Source: Patellifolia procumbens (taxonomy: Eukaryota > Streptophyta > Magnoliopsida > Caryophyllales > Amaranthaceae). Taken from it: DNA of 64,000 nt. This document shows positions 11,313 to 23,157 of this stretch, piece after piece. Numbering within the stretch: position 1 is the first letter of the stretch; every line of letters starts with the position of its first letter. Under the pieces are notes generated by a model. It worked only from the letters and a program-made list of their open reading frames with translations, searched no databases and was not told the DNA's origin. The stretch covers positions 1 to 64,000 of the forward strand of contig CANSGD010000445.1 in assembly GCA_947645195.1 (NCBI GenBank), read 5' to 3'. A program made the position numbers and the translations under genes.

Positions 11313-11315
11313 TTC

Positions 11316-11830
11316 TTATAAACAGTCCCATTGTAAAGGACATGTTGTCATCATATTGTTGCACTTAACCTCTGTTGTTCTTCTTGATAGTGCATCAGCT
11401 AATTTATTGGAGGGCCCACGCTTGTAAATTATCTCAAAGTCATGGCCCATAAGCTTGCTCATCCATCTTTGATAGTTAGTACCAACCTCCCTTTGCTCCA
11501 TTAGGTACCTTAAACTCTGCTGATCAGAATGTATTATGAAGTGCCTCCCTAGTAAGTATGGCTTCCATTTTTGGACTGCTAGTACCACTGCCATAAGCTC
11601 TTTCTCATAAATGGACTTTGCTCTGGCTCTTGGCCCTAGCATCTTGCTGAAATATGCTATGGGGTGTCCTTGTTGAGCAAAACAGCCCCCAAACCATATC
11701 CACAAGCATTTGCTTCCAACACAAAAGGAATGTTAAAATCAGGCATTCTCAATATGGGAGCAGTAGCAAGAGCTTGCTTGAGCTGGTTTAATGCCTTTGT
11801 GGCTTGTGATGTCCAACCAAAATTGTCTTT
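11316..11830 (-). pseudogene. Reina RNase H domain
   Basis: This domain would degrade the RNA strand during reverse transcription. It follows reverse transcriptase. The segments YEKELMAVV and SDQQSLRYLM retain the usual catalytic Glu and second Asp. The first catalytic position, usually in a DAS motif, reads EANACGYG, so the aspartate is asparagine. A frameshift near 11705 separates the first strand from the rest. Confidence 0.82.
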
Positions 11831-11836
11831 CTTAAG

Positions 11837-12700
11837 CTAGTCAGTAAGTGGTTGTGCTAGTGAAGCATAACCCTGAATAAACTTCCTATAATAACCTGTG
11901 AGGCCAAGGAATCCCCTTAATTCCCTTAGAGATTCAGGAAGGGGCCAAGAAGAGATTGCTTGGATATTTGATTGATCCACTGCTACCCCATGTTCATATA
12001 TCACATGCGCAAGGTAGGCTACTTCAGATTTCCACGATTCACACTTCTTCAAGTTAGCATAAAGAGAATTCTCATATAACACTCCCAAAACTGTCTCCAA
12101 GAGTTTCAGATGTTCAGAAGCATTTCTACTATACACCAATATATCATCAAAGAAAACTAGCACAAATCTTCTTAGATAAGGTTTAAACACTTCATTTATT
12201 AATGCTTGAAATGTAGTTGGAGCATTTGTCAACCCAAATGGCATAACCAAAAACTCATAATGCCCTTCACGAGTGCTAAATGCAGTTTTTGGTATATCAT
12301 CTTTCTTCGTTCTAATTTGATGGTAACCTAATTTTAGATCAAGTTTTGAGAAGATGGTAGCCCTATGCAGCTCATCTAACAATTCATCTATTATAGGAAT
12401 GGGAAATCTATCTGGAACAGTTTCCTTATTCAAAGCTCTATAATCTACAGAAAATCTCCAAGAGCCATCTATTTTCTTAACAAGTAACACAGGGCTGGAA
12501 TAAGAACTTGAAGACACTTGCATAATTCCAGCTAGCAACATTTCTTTAATTAAATTTTCTATTTCATCTTTTTGAAATTGTGGATACCTATAAGGCCTTA
12601 CACTAACAGGTATTTCTCCATGTTCTAAAACAATGGCATGCTCATGATTTCTACTAGGAGGCTGACCAGTAGGCATATGGAATACCTGGTTATATTGATA
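11837..12700 (-). pseudogene. Reina reverse transcriptase domain
   Basis: This is the best-kept Reina segment, a 279-codon open stretch on the minus strand. It starts near the QPPSRNHEHAIVL region that precedes the polymerase. Clear blocks follow: SYSSPVLLVKK, WRFSVDYRALN, FSKLDLKLGYHQIR, MPFGLTNAPTTFQ, the catalytic VFFDDILVYS (near 12160), and LRGFLGLTGYYRKFI at the RNase H boundary. A stop at 11834 ends it. The domain itself looks uninterrupted, although the full polyprotein is broken. Confidence 0.92.
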
Positions 12701-13110
12701 AAAGAGTTATTGTAACTCTGAATTTTGCTCCTGCTCCTCCTCCTCCTTGTCCTTCTTATCTGCTGCTTAAATTAAGTTGATCTCAACTAACAAGCCTCCT
12801 TTTTCCTTCCTTATAGTCTTCATCATTACCTTCAAAGAGATTCCAGACCTTCCAAGAGTGGGATCACCCTTAAGTTTGATTGTCTTTCCTCCTAATTGGA
12901 ATTTGAGAGTCTGTTTTTTCCATGGTACCCAACTTTTCTAGCCACTGAATGCCTAGTATGATGGCTGAGTTACCTAGGGGAAGAGGGAGAAATTCTTGCA
13001 CAACAATAGCCTCCTGGAGTTCAATCTCTACAGCTTTGCATTCTCCTACTCCTTGAACAGTTTCACTTGTCCCCAATGATACTTCAAAAGATTTTTGGTT
13101 TGGCTTATTG
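12701..13110 (-). pseudogene. Reina protease remnant (C-terminal part)
   Basis: The minus strand translates to a segment with AIVVQEFLPLPLGNSA and ILGIQWLEKLGTMEK, the C-terminal half of chromovirus aspartic proteases. The active-site D-S/T-G part would lie at higher coordinates, where Athila sequence begins near 13095-13110. A frameshift lies near 12870. The remainder up to reverse transcriptase is a degenerate linker. Confidence 0.8.
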
Positions 13111-13692
13111 GAATGGAGATTCTTTGTACTAGGTCAGTGGAAATAAAGGGGGCGTATCCGGCAATGTCTCGCCAAAATACGTCCCTTTGATATAAGACGG
13201 TATATTGCCAAGTCTCGGGGTTGCGAATGGCGTTCGAGGCATCACATTGGAAAATTTCATTAAGCCTCGCTAAAGAGATGCATTGGGGTTGATTGAACAA
13301 TTGGAAGGAGATTTCATACCCCCCCTCATGTCCCTCAACCTCACGTCTCTCGAGAGAGGCTAAGAATTCCAAGGTGAGGCGCTCATACGTCAAAGCGCGA
13401 AACGTGTAAAAGTGTTCCATGCCTAAAACAAACAAGGCCTGCCTTACATCACGTCTTATCCCTAGACTTTCAAGGGTGTCCGCATGATAAAACTTGGAAG
13501 CTATAATCTTTTGGTTCTTAAGTTCGTCATACAAACGTTTATGTTCGGGATTGACGAACTTAAGGGCGGAAGGGTGCCCGTTTGGTTCTTTTGGGAAGGA
13601 GAGCCATGGTCTTTCTTACTTTTTTGCGAAAACGATACATGCTTGGAGTTTACAGAGAATAACTCAACCAAGTGATGGTTTTTAGAAATCAA
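13100..13692 (-). pseudogene. Athila-A ORF3 (ATHILA-type), truncated
   Basis: The minus-strand product matches the ORF3 proteins of Athila-E and Athila-C, the family usually called ATHILA ORF-1 in databases, whose function is unknown. Shared blocks are a TYERLTLEFLASLE segment near 13380 and a WRDIAGYAPFIS segment near 13160. A frameshift near 13510 separates the N-terminal 60 residues from the rest. The frame meets the Reina junction near 13100, so the C-terminal two thirds are missing. Confidence 0.8.
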
Positions 13693-14818
13693 AAGACCAC
13701 TAGCTCAACTCGACAAATAAGCTCAAAAATGAGGGCATGGACTTAGACAAAAATTTCAATAAAAAAATGAAATAAAGAAAAAACATATAGCCACACAAAA
13801 AAAAATCAAAAGTAAGAATTAAGAAAAAATTGAAAAGAAACTAGAAAAAATAAAAAACGAAAGAAACTAGGAAAAATTAAGCTAAGTAAGCTAAAAGGAG
13901 TAAGCAACTAAAGAGAAAAGAATGAAACAAATCACACAAAAATTCCAAAATCAAATAAAAATCAAAATCTATCTAAATCTACCAGCTAAGTCCACAAGAA
14001 GCACCACAATCATCATATATTCAAATTTCTAAGCCAAATCTAGAAGAAAACTGAAAGTTAGGGTTAGGGTTTTACCTCCCTCTTTAAGGGGTTTAGAAAA
14101 TCCACAATTCCGAACAATGTAGGTTACTTCAAGCTCCGACCGTGCTCCTTAACCTTTTTTCTTCAAGAAATCTCCCTCAAACTTCAACTTGTGAGTGACG
14201 ACGAATTTTTGAATTTGGGGATTTTTGACGAAAGTGGGTTCTTTGTGTAGAGGAGGAGAAAAGATGAAGGTTTTTTGAAGGAAGTGAGTGAAAAAGTTGA
14301 GAAATGAAGGAGATATGGAGGTTTGAAGGTTGAGTTTTAATGGAGTTTAGAGAGACAAAAGAGGGTTTGAATATGAATGAATGAGTGAAAGGATGAGGAT
14401 ATGAGTGAATGAATTAGGGTGTGAGGGTGATGTGAGGAAGAGTGGACGGATGGGGGGGGGGGAATTAAAAAGTCACGTGCCAAAAAAATAAGGAAGGAGC
14501 GTGTTCAGCGAGCTGGGAGCGCCCTCCTCCCTTTTCCAACACTTAGCCATTTTTTGGGGGTCTTTTGGGGGGTCGCTCCACCTCCCTTCTCCAACACTTA
14601 GCCATTTTTTGGTCTTTTTCACTCCTCTTTCAATCTTTCTCATGACAAACCTCTTATTCACTCCTTTTTTTCTCTTTCTTTTCAGTCTTGCTTTTTCTCA
14701 TATTTTTTATTCTTTCTTTTTTTTTCTTTTTTTTTCTCATTAAAAGCTAAGAAACAGGGTTGTCTCCGGTAAGCGCTTCTTTAAAGTCATTAGCTTGACT
14801 TCCCTACGAATAAAATTC
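13693..14818 (-). other. Athila-A spacer between pol and ORF3
   Basis: No gene is seen. The stretch is A/T-rich with long A runs (13760-13960), and it carries GGGCGCTCC-type motifs at 14505-14590 related to the palindromes in the Athila-A LTR. Athila-C and Athila-E have family-specific palindromes in the same interval. Confidence 0.6.
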
Positions 14819-15900
14819 TCATAGGGGAAGGGGGTAGTCATCCAAAGCAAAATGACAAATGTGCTCAATTTGGGTTCCATCGTGGTATACCTTGAGTCTT
14901 TGCCCATTTACTTTGAACGTCCCTTTTTCTTCGCTCCACACCTCCACCGCTCCATGCGGGTACACTGTTTTTACTTCAAACGGTCCACTCCACCTAGACT
15001 TAAGTTTCCCTGGAAAGAGTCTTAGCCTACAGTTGAAGAGAAGGACCTTTTCTCCTGCCTTGAACTCTCTCTTCATTATCCTTCGATCATGCCATGCCTT
15101 AGTCCTCTCCTTGTAGATCCTAGCATTTTCATAGGCATCCCGCCTAAGCTCTTCGAGCTCATGTACATCCAAAAGTCTTCTTTCCCCAGATGACTTGAGA
15201 TCAAAATTCAAAAGCTTGATGGCCCAATACGCTTTGTGCTCTAACTCAACTGGCAAGTGGCATGATTTGCCATACACAAGCTTGTAGGGGTTGTGCCAAT
15301 TGGGGTCTTAAAAGTTGTCCTATAAGCCCATAAAGCATCATCGAGCTTTAATGACCAATCCTTGCGAGATCGGTTCACGGTTTTCTCCAAGATGAGCTTC
15401 ACCTCCCTATTTGACACTTCCGTTTGGCCGCTACATTGGGGATGATAGGAGAGCCCCATTTTATGATGCACCCCATATTTGGAGACGAGTGCTTGGAAAC
15501 TCTTTTTGATGAAATGGGATCCCCTATCACTAATCACGGCCCTCGGAACCCCAAACCTCGAAAATATCACGGACTTGAAGATCTTGGTAACTACCTTAGC
15601 ATCATTTGTAAAGAGGCGATTGCTTCCACCCATTTGGAGACATAGTCAACCGCAACTAAAATGTAGGAGTTACCAAGTGAAGAAGGAAACGTCCCATGAA
15701 ATATACCCCCAAACATCAAAGATCTCCAACTCTAGAATGTTGGTGAGGGGCAATTCATGCCTTTTTGAGATGTTGCCAACCCTTTGACACTGATTGCAAG
15801 CTTTCACAAAGCTCCAAACATCCTTGAACATTGTGGGCCACCATAATCCACATGATAAGATCTTGGCAACGGTCTTGTCGGCGCCCATATGTCCTCCAAA
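14819..15900 (-). pseudogene. Athila-A integrase
   Basis: In minus order this shows an HHCC zinc region (CNQCQRVGNIS near 15790), the first catalytic segment around 15700-15670 in a changed frame, ISDRGSHF with the second catalytic Asp near 15530, and the GQTEVSNRE block with the catalytic Glu near 15420. A C-terminal domain follows (WHDRRIMKREF, LFPGKLKSRWSGPFEVK near 15000). The final 152-codon open stretch is intact, but frameshifts near 15670, 15640 and 15290 break the enzyme. It lies downstream of RNase H as in all Athila elements. Confidence 0.88.
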
Positions 15901-15918
15901 AGGGAATGAAAGACATTT

Positions 15919-16760
15919 CTATATCACACTTGCTATCTCATCATCGGGAAGGCATATCCGATATAAACCATCCTCCCCCCACTTGAACAAAAATGGGTCC
16001 TCCCACGAATAGAACTTAGAATCATGGAGGAACCGCCTTCGTTGTTGATATGTAAACTCAAAAGGAATGATCCCAAAAGCCAAGTAGTTCGCCATGTCGG
16101 CAAACCATGGGGTATCAAGGGCGTTGATGGAGTATAGGAGATCATCCTTTAAGCTATCATCAATGGGAAGCTCATGGGGGGGGGAGTCCTCAATCAAAGG
16201 TAACCGTGAAAGGTGGTCGGCCACCAAGTTTTTCGTTCCCTTCTTGTCTCTAATCTCAATATCAAATTCTTGAAGGAGCAAGATCCATCGAATCAACCGC
16301 GGCTTTGCATCCTTCTTGGACATAAGATACTTGATTGCCGAGTGATTCGTGTACACTACCACTTTAGAGCACACAAGATAAGGCCGGAACTTATCAAAGC
16401 CAAATACAACCACCAAAAACTATTTCTCCGTTGTGGCGTAGTTCTTTTGAGCCGAATCAAGTGTCTTGCTCGCATAGTGAACAACATGAAGATTCCCTTC
16501 TTTTATTTGCCCCTAAAATGGCTTCTACTGCATACTCACTAGCATCACACATTAGTTCAAAAGGCAAGCTTCAATCCGGAGCTTGCCCAATGGGGGCGGA
16601 AATAAGGGCATGCTTTAAAGTCTCAAAAGCGTTCATTCAATCATCATCAAAAACAAACTCATTATCTTTTTGCAAGAGCCTAGATAGGGGCCTAGAAATC
16701 TTAGAGAAGTCTTTTATGAACTGGCGATAGAAATCGGCATGACCCCAAAAGAACACACTC
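15919..16760 (-). pseudogene. Athila-A RNase H and linker
   Basis: The segment retains VVYTNHSAIKYLMSKK and NLVADHLSRLP, typical of Athila RNase H. A linker follows that ends in the pre-integrase region (WEDPFLFKW). The first part of the domain (16420-16750) is out of frame, and its SDASDF-like block is only partly preserved. It would remove RNA from the hybrid during copying, but the frame is broken. Confidence 0.8.
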
Positions 16761-17740
16761 CCATCACCGTAGTAGGTGGGGGCAACTTCTCTATGACCTC
16801 AATCTTGGCCCTATCTACCTCAATTCCCTTTTTGGGAAATCTTGTGTCCCAACACAATGCCAACCTCAACCATGAAGTGGTACTTCTCCCAATTAAGTAC
16901 TAGATTCATCTTTTGACATATTTGCAGCACATTTTACAAGTTCTTGAGACAATCGTCAAAAGATGAACCTACCACGGAGAAGTCATCCATGAATACCTCA
17001 GTGGTATCTTCCAACATGTCCGAAAAGATGGCGGCCATACATCTTTGGAATGTAGAGGGCGCATTACACAAGCCAAATGGCATCCTTCGATAAGCAAAGG
17101 TTCTAAATGGACAAGTGAATATAGTCCTTTCTTGGTCATCGGGGTGGATGGGAATTTGAAAGAACCCCGAATAACCATCAAGGAAACACAAATGGGAATG
17201 ACCCGCCAACCTTTTCAGCATTTGATTTATAAAGGGGATGGGGAAATGATCTTTCCGGGTGGCTTTATTTAATTTCCGGTAATCTATGCACATACGCCCA
17301 CCCGGACACCAATCTAGTAGAGATTTGCTCTCCCTTTTCATTGGTGATGACGGTCATGCCTCCCTTTTTTAGGGACCACATGGACGGGACTAACCCACCG
17401 TATCGGAGATAGGATAGATTATCCCCGCCTCAAGGAGTTTCAAGACCTCCTTTTTAAACATTTCTTTCATATTGGGATTCAACCTCCTTTGAGGCTCAAT
17501 AAAAGAAGCATGACCGTCATCAAGATGAATTTTATGCATGCATAGGGTAGGACTTAGCCCCTTGAGATCTTCAATGCTATACCCAATGGCACTTCTATGT
17601 TCCCGAAGGACATCAAGAAGTTGAGTAAGTTGAGTGCCTTCAAGTGTAGCATTGACTATCACCGGGTAAGTCTCACCCTCACCAAGAAATGCATATTTTA
17701 AAGAAGGAGGAAGGGGTTTCAACTCTACCTTGGAAGGAGG
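16760..17740 (-). pseudogene. Athila-A reverse transcriptase
   Basis: The polymerase blocks are clear on the minus strand: EPQRRLNPNMKEM and EAGIIYPISD (near 17460), GRMCIDYRKLNKATRKDHFP, FLDGYSGFFQIPIHP, MPFGLCNAPSTFQRCM, and the catalytic VFMDDFSVVG near 17000. A stop near 17390 and a frameshift near 17340 interrupt it in the middle. The last part after 16934 is shifted again. The FMDD core is intact. Confidence 0.9.
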
Positions 17741-18420
17741 CTTAGAACTCTCCTCCTTAGGTGAAGGCATCTCAAGGGGCTTCGATCTTCTCCTCCCTAG
17801 CACAATAGGTTGGAGAGGCATCCAATGCAAGCTTGAAGTTTTTACCTTCCTCATTATCCTCCAAATCCTCTCCCAAAAGTACATCTTTCAAGGGGTCCTT
17901 CTTATCCCCCATACCCTTCAAACTCAAGACCTCCTCATCAAAACTATCTATTCTCTTCACCTCTTCCATGATTGGAGACTTCATTGATTTCTTGAAAGCA
18001 AACTCCATGCTCTCATCTTCAACCCTTAATGTAAGCACATCACGCTTCATATCAACAAGAACCCCGACCGTTTTAAGGAAAGGCCTCCCAAGTATAAGAG
18101 GAACTTGGGAGACTTGGGAGTCTTCCTCCATCTCCATAACCACAAAGTCAACAAGGGATGAAGACCCTTCCAACTTGGACCGGCACATCCTCCAACTCTC
18201 AACCGGGACTTTCACCGATCTATCAGCGAGTTGAATTACCCTCCTTGTAGGCTTGAGTTTAAAATTAAGTTGCTTAGCTATGGACAAGGGCATCAAACTT
18301 ACACTCGCCCCCAAATCCGCCAAGGCCCTCTTGGGCTCCAAGTCCCCAATCTTCAAAGGAATAGAAAATGACCCCGGATCTTCAAGCTTCTTGGGGAGCT
18401 TGTTTTAAAGTACGGCACTA
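17741..18420 (-). pseudogene. Athila-A protease
   Basis: The block ALADLGASVSLMPLSIAK near 18330 is the Athila form of the aspartic-protease active site (DLGAS in place of DTG). LILGRPFLKT near 18090 is the C-terminal ILGR motif. The protease would cut the gag-pol polyprotein. The 194-codon stretch ends in an acidic linker toward reverse transcriptase. It begins downstream of a stop near 18410 and is not joined in frame to gag. Confidence 0.87.
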
Positions 18421-20320
18421 ACTTCGGCGGTCAAAGAAATAGTAGCACTTTCCTCGAGCTTGGTCTTGTTGGAGAGGAGCTCCTTAAGAAACTTGGCATA
18501 AGTGGGAATTTGAGACATGGCTTGGAGGAAAGGGATGTGCACTTGAAGTCCTTTCATGACTTCCAAGAACTTCATGAATTATCATTGAGTTGTTTCTTAG
18601 CTAGCCGTTGAGGAAAAGGAACCGGAGGCACATAAGCCTTGGGTTGTCACTTGACTAGCCTCTTTGTGTTTCTCATGAACTTCTTTCCCTTGGCTTGGTA
18701 CAACATCACTTTCATCCTCCACTATTACCTCTTCAATAAGCTTCTCAACCTCCCTCCACTCCCCCTTTTCTCAACTTCCGGGCTTTCATTCACCTCACTA
18801 GGCATCTTAGGCCCCTCATAATTTGATCAGGATCTCAAAGTGATGGCCTTGGCATGCTCGTGAATCACGGGTTGGCTAGGGAATTGAGTAGAAGAAGAAG
18901 TGGGGTTGCTCACTTGTTGGGCAATTTGAGTAAGTTGGGTCTCAATCATTTTGTTGTGAGCTTGCATTTGTTGCAAGGAAGAGTGAATATCTCCAAACTT
19001 CTTATCATTATCAGCATTGGTCTTGGTTTGTTGGGCAAGGAAAAGTTGAAGTGTAGACTCAAGAGATGAAGGCTTTGGTGGGTTAGGCTCAAAGGGTGGT
19101 CTTTGTTGTGGTTGGTTGAAACCGGGTGGTCGAAAGTTAGAGGTGTAGTTGTTGTGATTTTGTGGTGGAGGGTGTTTCCATGATCCTTGAGAGGGGTTGT
19201 TCCACCTCCCTTGGTTGTTGAAGTTTGAAGTCCCTTATTGCCTTGCACCAACCCATGCCACATGTTCAATAGATCCACCACAATAAAAGCTTGCATGATC
19301 GGTGCCCCCACAAATTTCACAAGAGAAAGCTTGGGAAGGTGGTGGGCTTGGGGATGCCAAGTTCACCTTCTCAAGTTTCTTAGCTAGAGTGTCTAGCTTG
19401 GCATGGATATGATCCATAGACTCCACATCATACTTCCCTTTTCTACTAACCTTCTTGCTTGTAGACCTTGTGTTCCCCGAAGAGTAATGCCTCACAACCT
19501 CTTCTATGGAGGGCTCAATATCATCAACCGGTAGATTGGTGAATTGACCCCCGCTCCGAAGTCAAGACTAGCTCTAGTCATGGGAAGCAACCCATCATAG
19601 AAGCTTTGCATCAACATCCATTGATTATACCCATGGTGCAGACACGACCTTCGGAGGTCTTTGAACCTATCCCATGCCTCATTCAAACTATCATCCTCAT
19701 CTTGTATGAAATTAGAGATCTTCCTCCTAGCCTCGGAAGACTTCTCTTGGGAGTAGAACTCATCAACAAAAGTCGTCGTTACTTGGGAGTAGTCAAGGAA
19801 TCGGGAGGTATTGATTGTAACCACTTCTTGGCTTTCCCGGTGAGAAAGAAGTGAAAAGATTAAGCCTAACGAACTCTTGAGTAACATTATTTTGCTTGAC
19901 CGTGGCACAAAGCTCAAGAAAGTTTGCCAAATGTTCAAGTGGACACTCATGAGTACATCCTCCATAAGGCTCTTTCTTGAGCATTCTAATCAAATGTGGA
20001 GAGAACTCAAAGTTAGCGGTTGTTGTCGGCCTCCGTATCCCACTTTTGAGCTCAAATGCTTCGGGGTGACCATAGTCCCTCAAAGCTCTTGGAACGGGTG
20101 GATCCTCCTCCATGATACTAGAAGTAGAAGATCGAGATTGATCTTCCTCAAATACCTCCCTCGGTTGCTCCTCACTAGTAGCTAGTACCCTTGGTTCCCG
20201 AAAAATCCTCATAAACTCTCGTAAAGTGCCCTCAAGATTGTGGTCGATTGGAAGCAATGGATCTCCTCGTAACCTTCTTGACATGCAAATACAAAAGCTA
20301 AACAGAAAGATTAGCAACAC
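18421..20320 (-). pseudogene. Athila-A gag
   Basis: This is the structural protein that would package the RNA. The start (MSRRLRGDPLLPID) lies near 20285, shortly after the primer-binding site. The capsid region continues in two frames (19793-20320 and 19504-19965), broken near 19850. A CCHC zinc knuckle with CX2CX4HX4C spacing (CEICGGTDHASFYC) lies near 19310. A glutamine- and proline-rich tail follows in several frames to about 18500. At least four frameshifts or stops are present. Confidence 0.87.
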
Positions 20321-20435
20321 AAGGGCTTACCACCAAGTAGCAAGCAACCAATCGGTAACCAAAGAAAAATAAAAATAGAAAAGGGGAGAGTTGACTTAGA
20401 CTCAAAAATGACAATTCAATGCAATGTAATTCGTT

Positions 20436-20457
20436 GCTTCCCCGGCGACAAGCGCCA
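20436..20457 (-). other. Diverged primer-binding site of Athila-A
   Basis: The minus strand reads TGGCGCTTGTCGCCGGGGA, similar but not identical to the tRNA-Asp-type site of the other Athila copies here (TGGCGCCGTTGCCGGGGA). Either it has decayed or it pairs with another tRNA. Confidence 0.65.
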
Positions 20458-20462
20458 AAATT

Positions 20463-21952
20463 TGACACGTTCGTTGCACCTGCCAAATTATAACCTAACT
20501 TAGCCTAATACAGGGTAATAAAGGGTCAAATCCACGAGGAAGCAAGGATTTATCAAGGTTTGTAAGTGAATAAGAGAGCTAAGTCTATTTTTGGTGGTTT
20601 TTGATAAAATTGATTAACTAAGAAAATATGAACCAATTAACTACAATTAAACTAAATGGATGGGTTTAAACTATAATAGGAAGACACTAGGGGTAAGGGA
20701 ATCACTAATTAACCATTAGCTAACTTATTTGTCAAGCCAAGGGGATTCAATAGGGTCAACTAAGGGACTAAGTCACTTAAATGTTTCCCAATTACTCTCT
20801 CGAGCTAATTAGGAGGACTTAATCAACCAATTTTACCTATTCTCATGGTAAAATTGATCAACCAAGTATTTCCACAACTCATAGCGATTCAATTAAGGTC
20901 CTAGGAAGTCAATCACCTATTCTCATGGTGAAGTCAACCTATTGACTAGCCTAAGGTCAATCAAAAGCTTCATCTCTCAATCCTTCACTTTTGATCTCCA
21001 AATCAAGTTCAAATGGTGATCAATCAATTAAACAAGGCAATAAATTAAGCTAGATAACCTAATTTCACCTAGGTCTAACCCCCAAGCTTGACTTTTAAGG
21101 TCAACTAATGATCACCTAGGTCATCCCCTTCCCCTAGCTAGTAAACTACTCACTAGCCATGAAGAGTATAAAATAAAAAGCTTCAATCAACAAAGATGAT
21201 CCAACAATGGTAGAAATCATACTAAATAAGCTAATCATCAACTAATCACTACTAATCAAATGCTAAACTAAAATAAAGCAAGTATAAAAGAAAATAAGAG
21301 AAGAGTAAGAAGAAATACTCAAATTAGGATGGAAATCAAATGCAAAACTCCATTGAATTAAATAGCTTCAATAAACAACATTCAAAAGCTTAGATCTTGT
21401 TTCTCTCTCTAACTTCTACTTCTCTCTCTAAAACTCTATCTCTAATTAAAACTAATTAGTTCAGAAATTAAAAGCTTAGTATTAGGATTATTACAAAATT
21501 GGTTTTATACCCCGTACAAATAAGGGCACAACTGTAAAAGACGAAACAAAAAAATAGGAAAACTGGGCGACGGAGCCCCCGCTCCTTGCAAAATGCCGCT
21601 CCAGGCTTGGAGCGCCCGTTCCTGGAACGCTCCAGGGCCACTCCAAGCTACTGCCAATTTTGTCTTTGTTTCTTCACACATGGAGCGCCCGCTCCCCTGT
21701 TTGGAGCCTCTTCCTTGCTTATCTAGCTTCAAAACACTCTAAGAAAATATTAGATGGCGGAGGGGGGATGCACATGCAAATGAAATGACCTACATGCAAC
21801 CTAACTACATGCAAATGAACTAAAACTAAATGCTAAGTATGAGAATATGAGAAATGATGAAAAAGGGAAGAAAAGGAAACTATATGGCCTAAAAATGCAT
21901 CTAAATGACCTAAAACTAAATGCAAATAAGTGAACCTAAAGTCCACTTATCA
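20463..21952 (-). repeat. LTR of Athila-A (1490 bp)
   Basis: On the minus strand it runs from TGATAAGTGG to ACGTGTCA, preceded by a polypurine tract and followed by the primer-binding site. It is the only LTR of this family in the window. A TATAAAA motif (minus strand, 21509-21503) lies downstream of the palindrome cluster. Confidence 0.85.
21570..21718. repeat. GGAGCGCCCGCTCC palindrome cluster in the Athila-A LTR
   Basis: Related GC-rich palindromes occur at about 21572, 21597-21640 and 21681 in an otherwise AT-rich LTR. They lie 235-385 bases from the LTR 5' end and upstream of the TATA-like motif. Confidence 0.75.
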
Positions 21953-21992
21953 AATTTCCCCAAGCTTGTCAATTGCTTGTCCTCAAGCAATT
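21953..21992 (-). other. Athila-A polypurine tract with 9-bp AGGA hairpin
   Basis: On the minus strand a perfect 9-base stem with loop AGGA (21992-21971) is followed by GACAAGCTTGGGGAAATT and then the LTR. This is the 3' copy of the hairpin module described in the findings. Confidence 0.85.
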
Positions 21993-23044
21993 AACAATCC
22001 CTAGGAAACAAATGCATGAACTACAACTAGAAAGAGCATCACAAAATCAAGGTCCTCGTCTTATAAGAGGTGTCAAGGCAAAGGGAAATCTCGACCAACT
22101 TTTGAAGCTTATAGCCGTCCTTCCTTATCCACAAGTTAGGGGTCAAAGGGGTGGTCTAAGCTAGTGTGAAAAGAAATGATCGTCCTAGAGGTCCCTCAAC
22201 TATCACACAAGCCCTCATTGATCCTAAGTGAAACCTTTCCCTACAAAATGGAAAAACTCGCTCAACCTTGTACCAATCACGCCCAACAAGTTCACAAGAT
22301 CCCCCAAGCTAGCCTATTTATTTACTAGTTAACTCCTTTTTTTTGTTGCAAGGGCCCTAGACTACCTCCTCACGCGGTCTACCTCTCACTCGATAGTCAT
22401 GTTTCTGAGGCACGGTACCAGACACTCGGTATCAGACGCGATAAGAGGGTAAGGTAGCTCATACCTAAGGCATTGGAGCATTTCTAGAGGCCAAAGCATG
22501 GTTTTATTTTTTTCTTTATGACTATAGGCTACTAGCCTTGTGGGCTCTTATGCACCACTTATTTGATCTTATTGGCCAAAAGGGCTTTTTTCATTTCATT
22601 TTTCCAAAAATTTTTCTTTTTTTTGTTTTGTTTCCTCTCTTTTTTTAAAGGCTACTACCCTTCCACTTTAATGAGCTAGTAGGGTTCTAAAGGTCTCTAA
22701 AGGGCTTATCCAAGGTCAAAGGAGAGAGTAAAGACTTTTATAGGGAAATAGTGACACTAATTCACGCTAAAGGCGAGCCTCAGACAATCGAGGGGTCTAT
22801 TCGTAACAAGACCTAGGCATCCAAGCTTAAAGCACCCCTAATACTCCTAACGAGCACATAAGGCACTCAAGTTACTACACCCGTACTCGAAAGTCAAGTT
22901 CCCAACCTCTAACCTCTAAAATCGTCATATAGAGTCATTCCTTAACTAAGTGATGCAAAATCTTTTTGCTATTTTTGAAAATCTTTTTTATTACCCTATA
23001 TGCAACCTAAATGCAACCTAAAAGGAAATAAACAAACTAAAATG
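21993..23044 (-). other. Athila-A 3' non-coding region
   Basis: About 1.05 kb without a credible gene. It contains homopolymer runs (22330, 22510-22640) and short hairpin-forming segments such as CTACTA/TAGTAG near 22655-22690. Its position between the two hairpin modules corresponds to similar regions in Athila-C, D and E. Confidence 0.6.
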
Positions 23045-23090
23045 CCCTCTCCCCCAAGCTTAAATAAAGTGTTGTCCTCAATGCTTCAAA
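23045..23090 (-). other. Athila-A post-ORF hairpin and purine tract
   Basis: The minus strand has an imperfect stem around loop AGGA (6 of 8 pairs) followed by TTTAAGCTTGGGGGAGAGGG. It lies 70 bases after the stop of the ORF at 23158-23991, matching the post-ORF module of the other copies. Confidence 0.75.
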
Positions 23091-23157
23091 CAAGTCAAAA
23101 AGGCAAGGGGAAGGGGGAGAAAGAAAAGAAAGGAAAATAGAAAGAAAAAGGGGAAAA

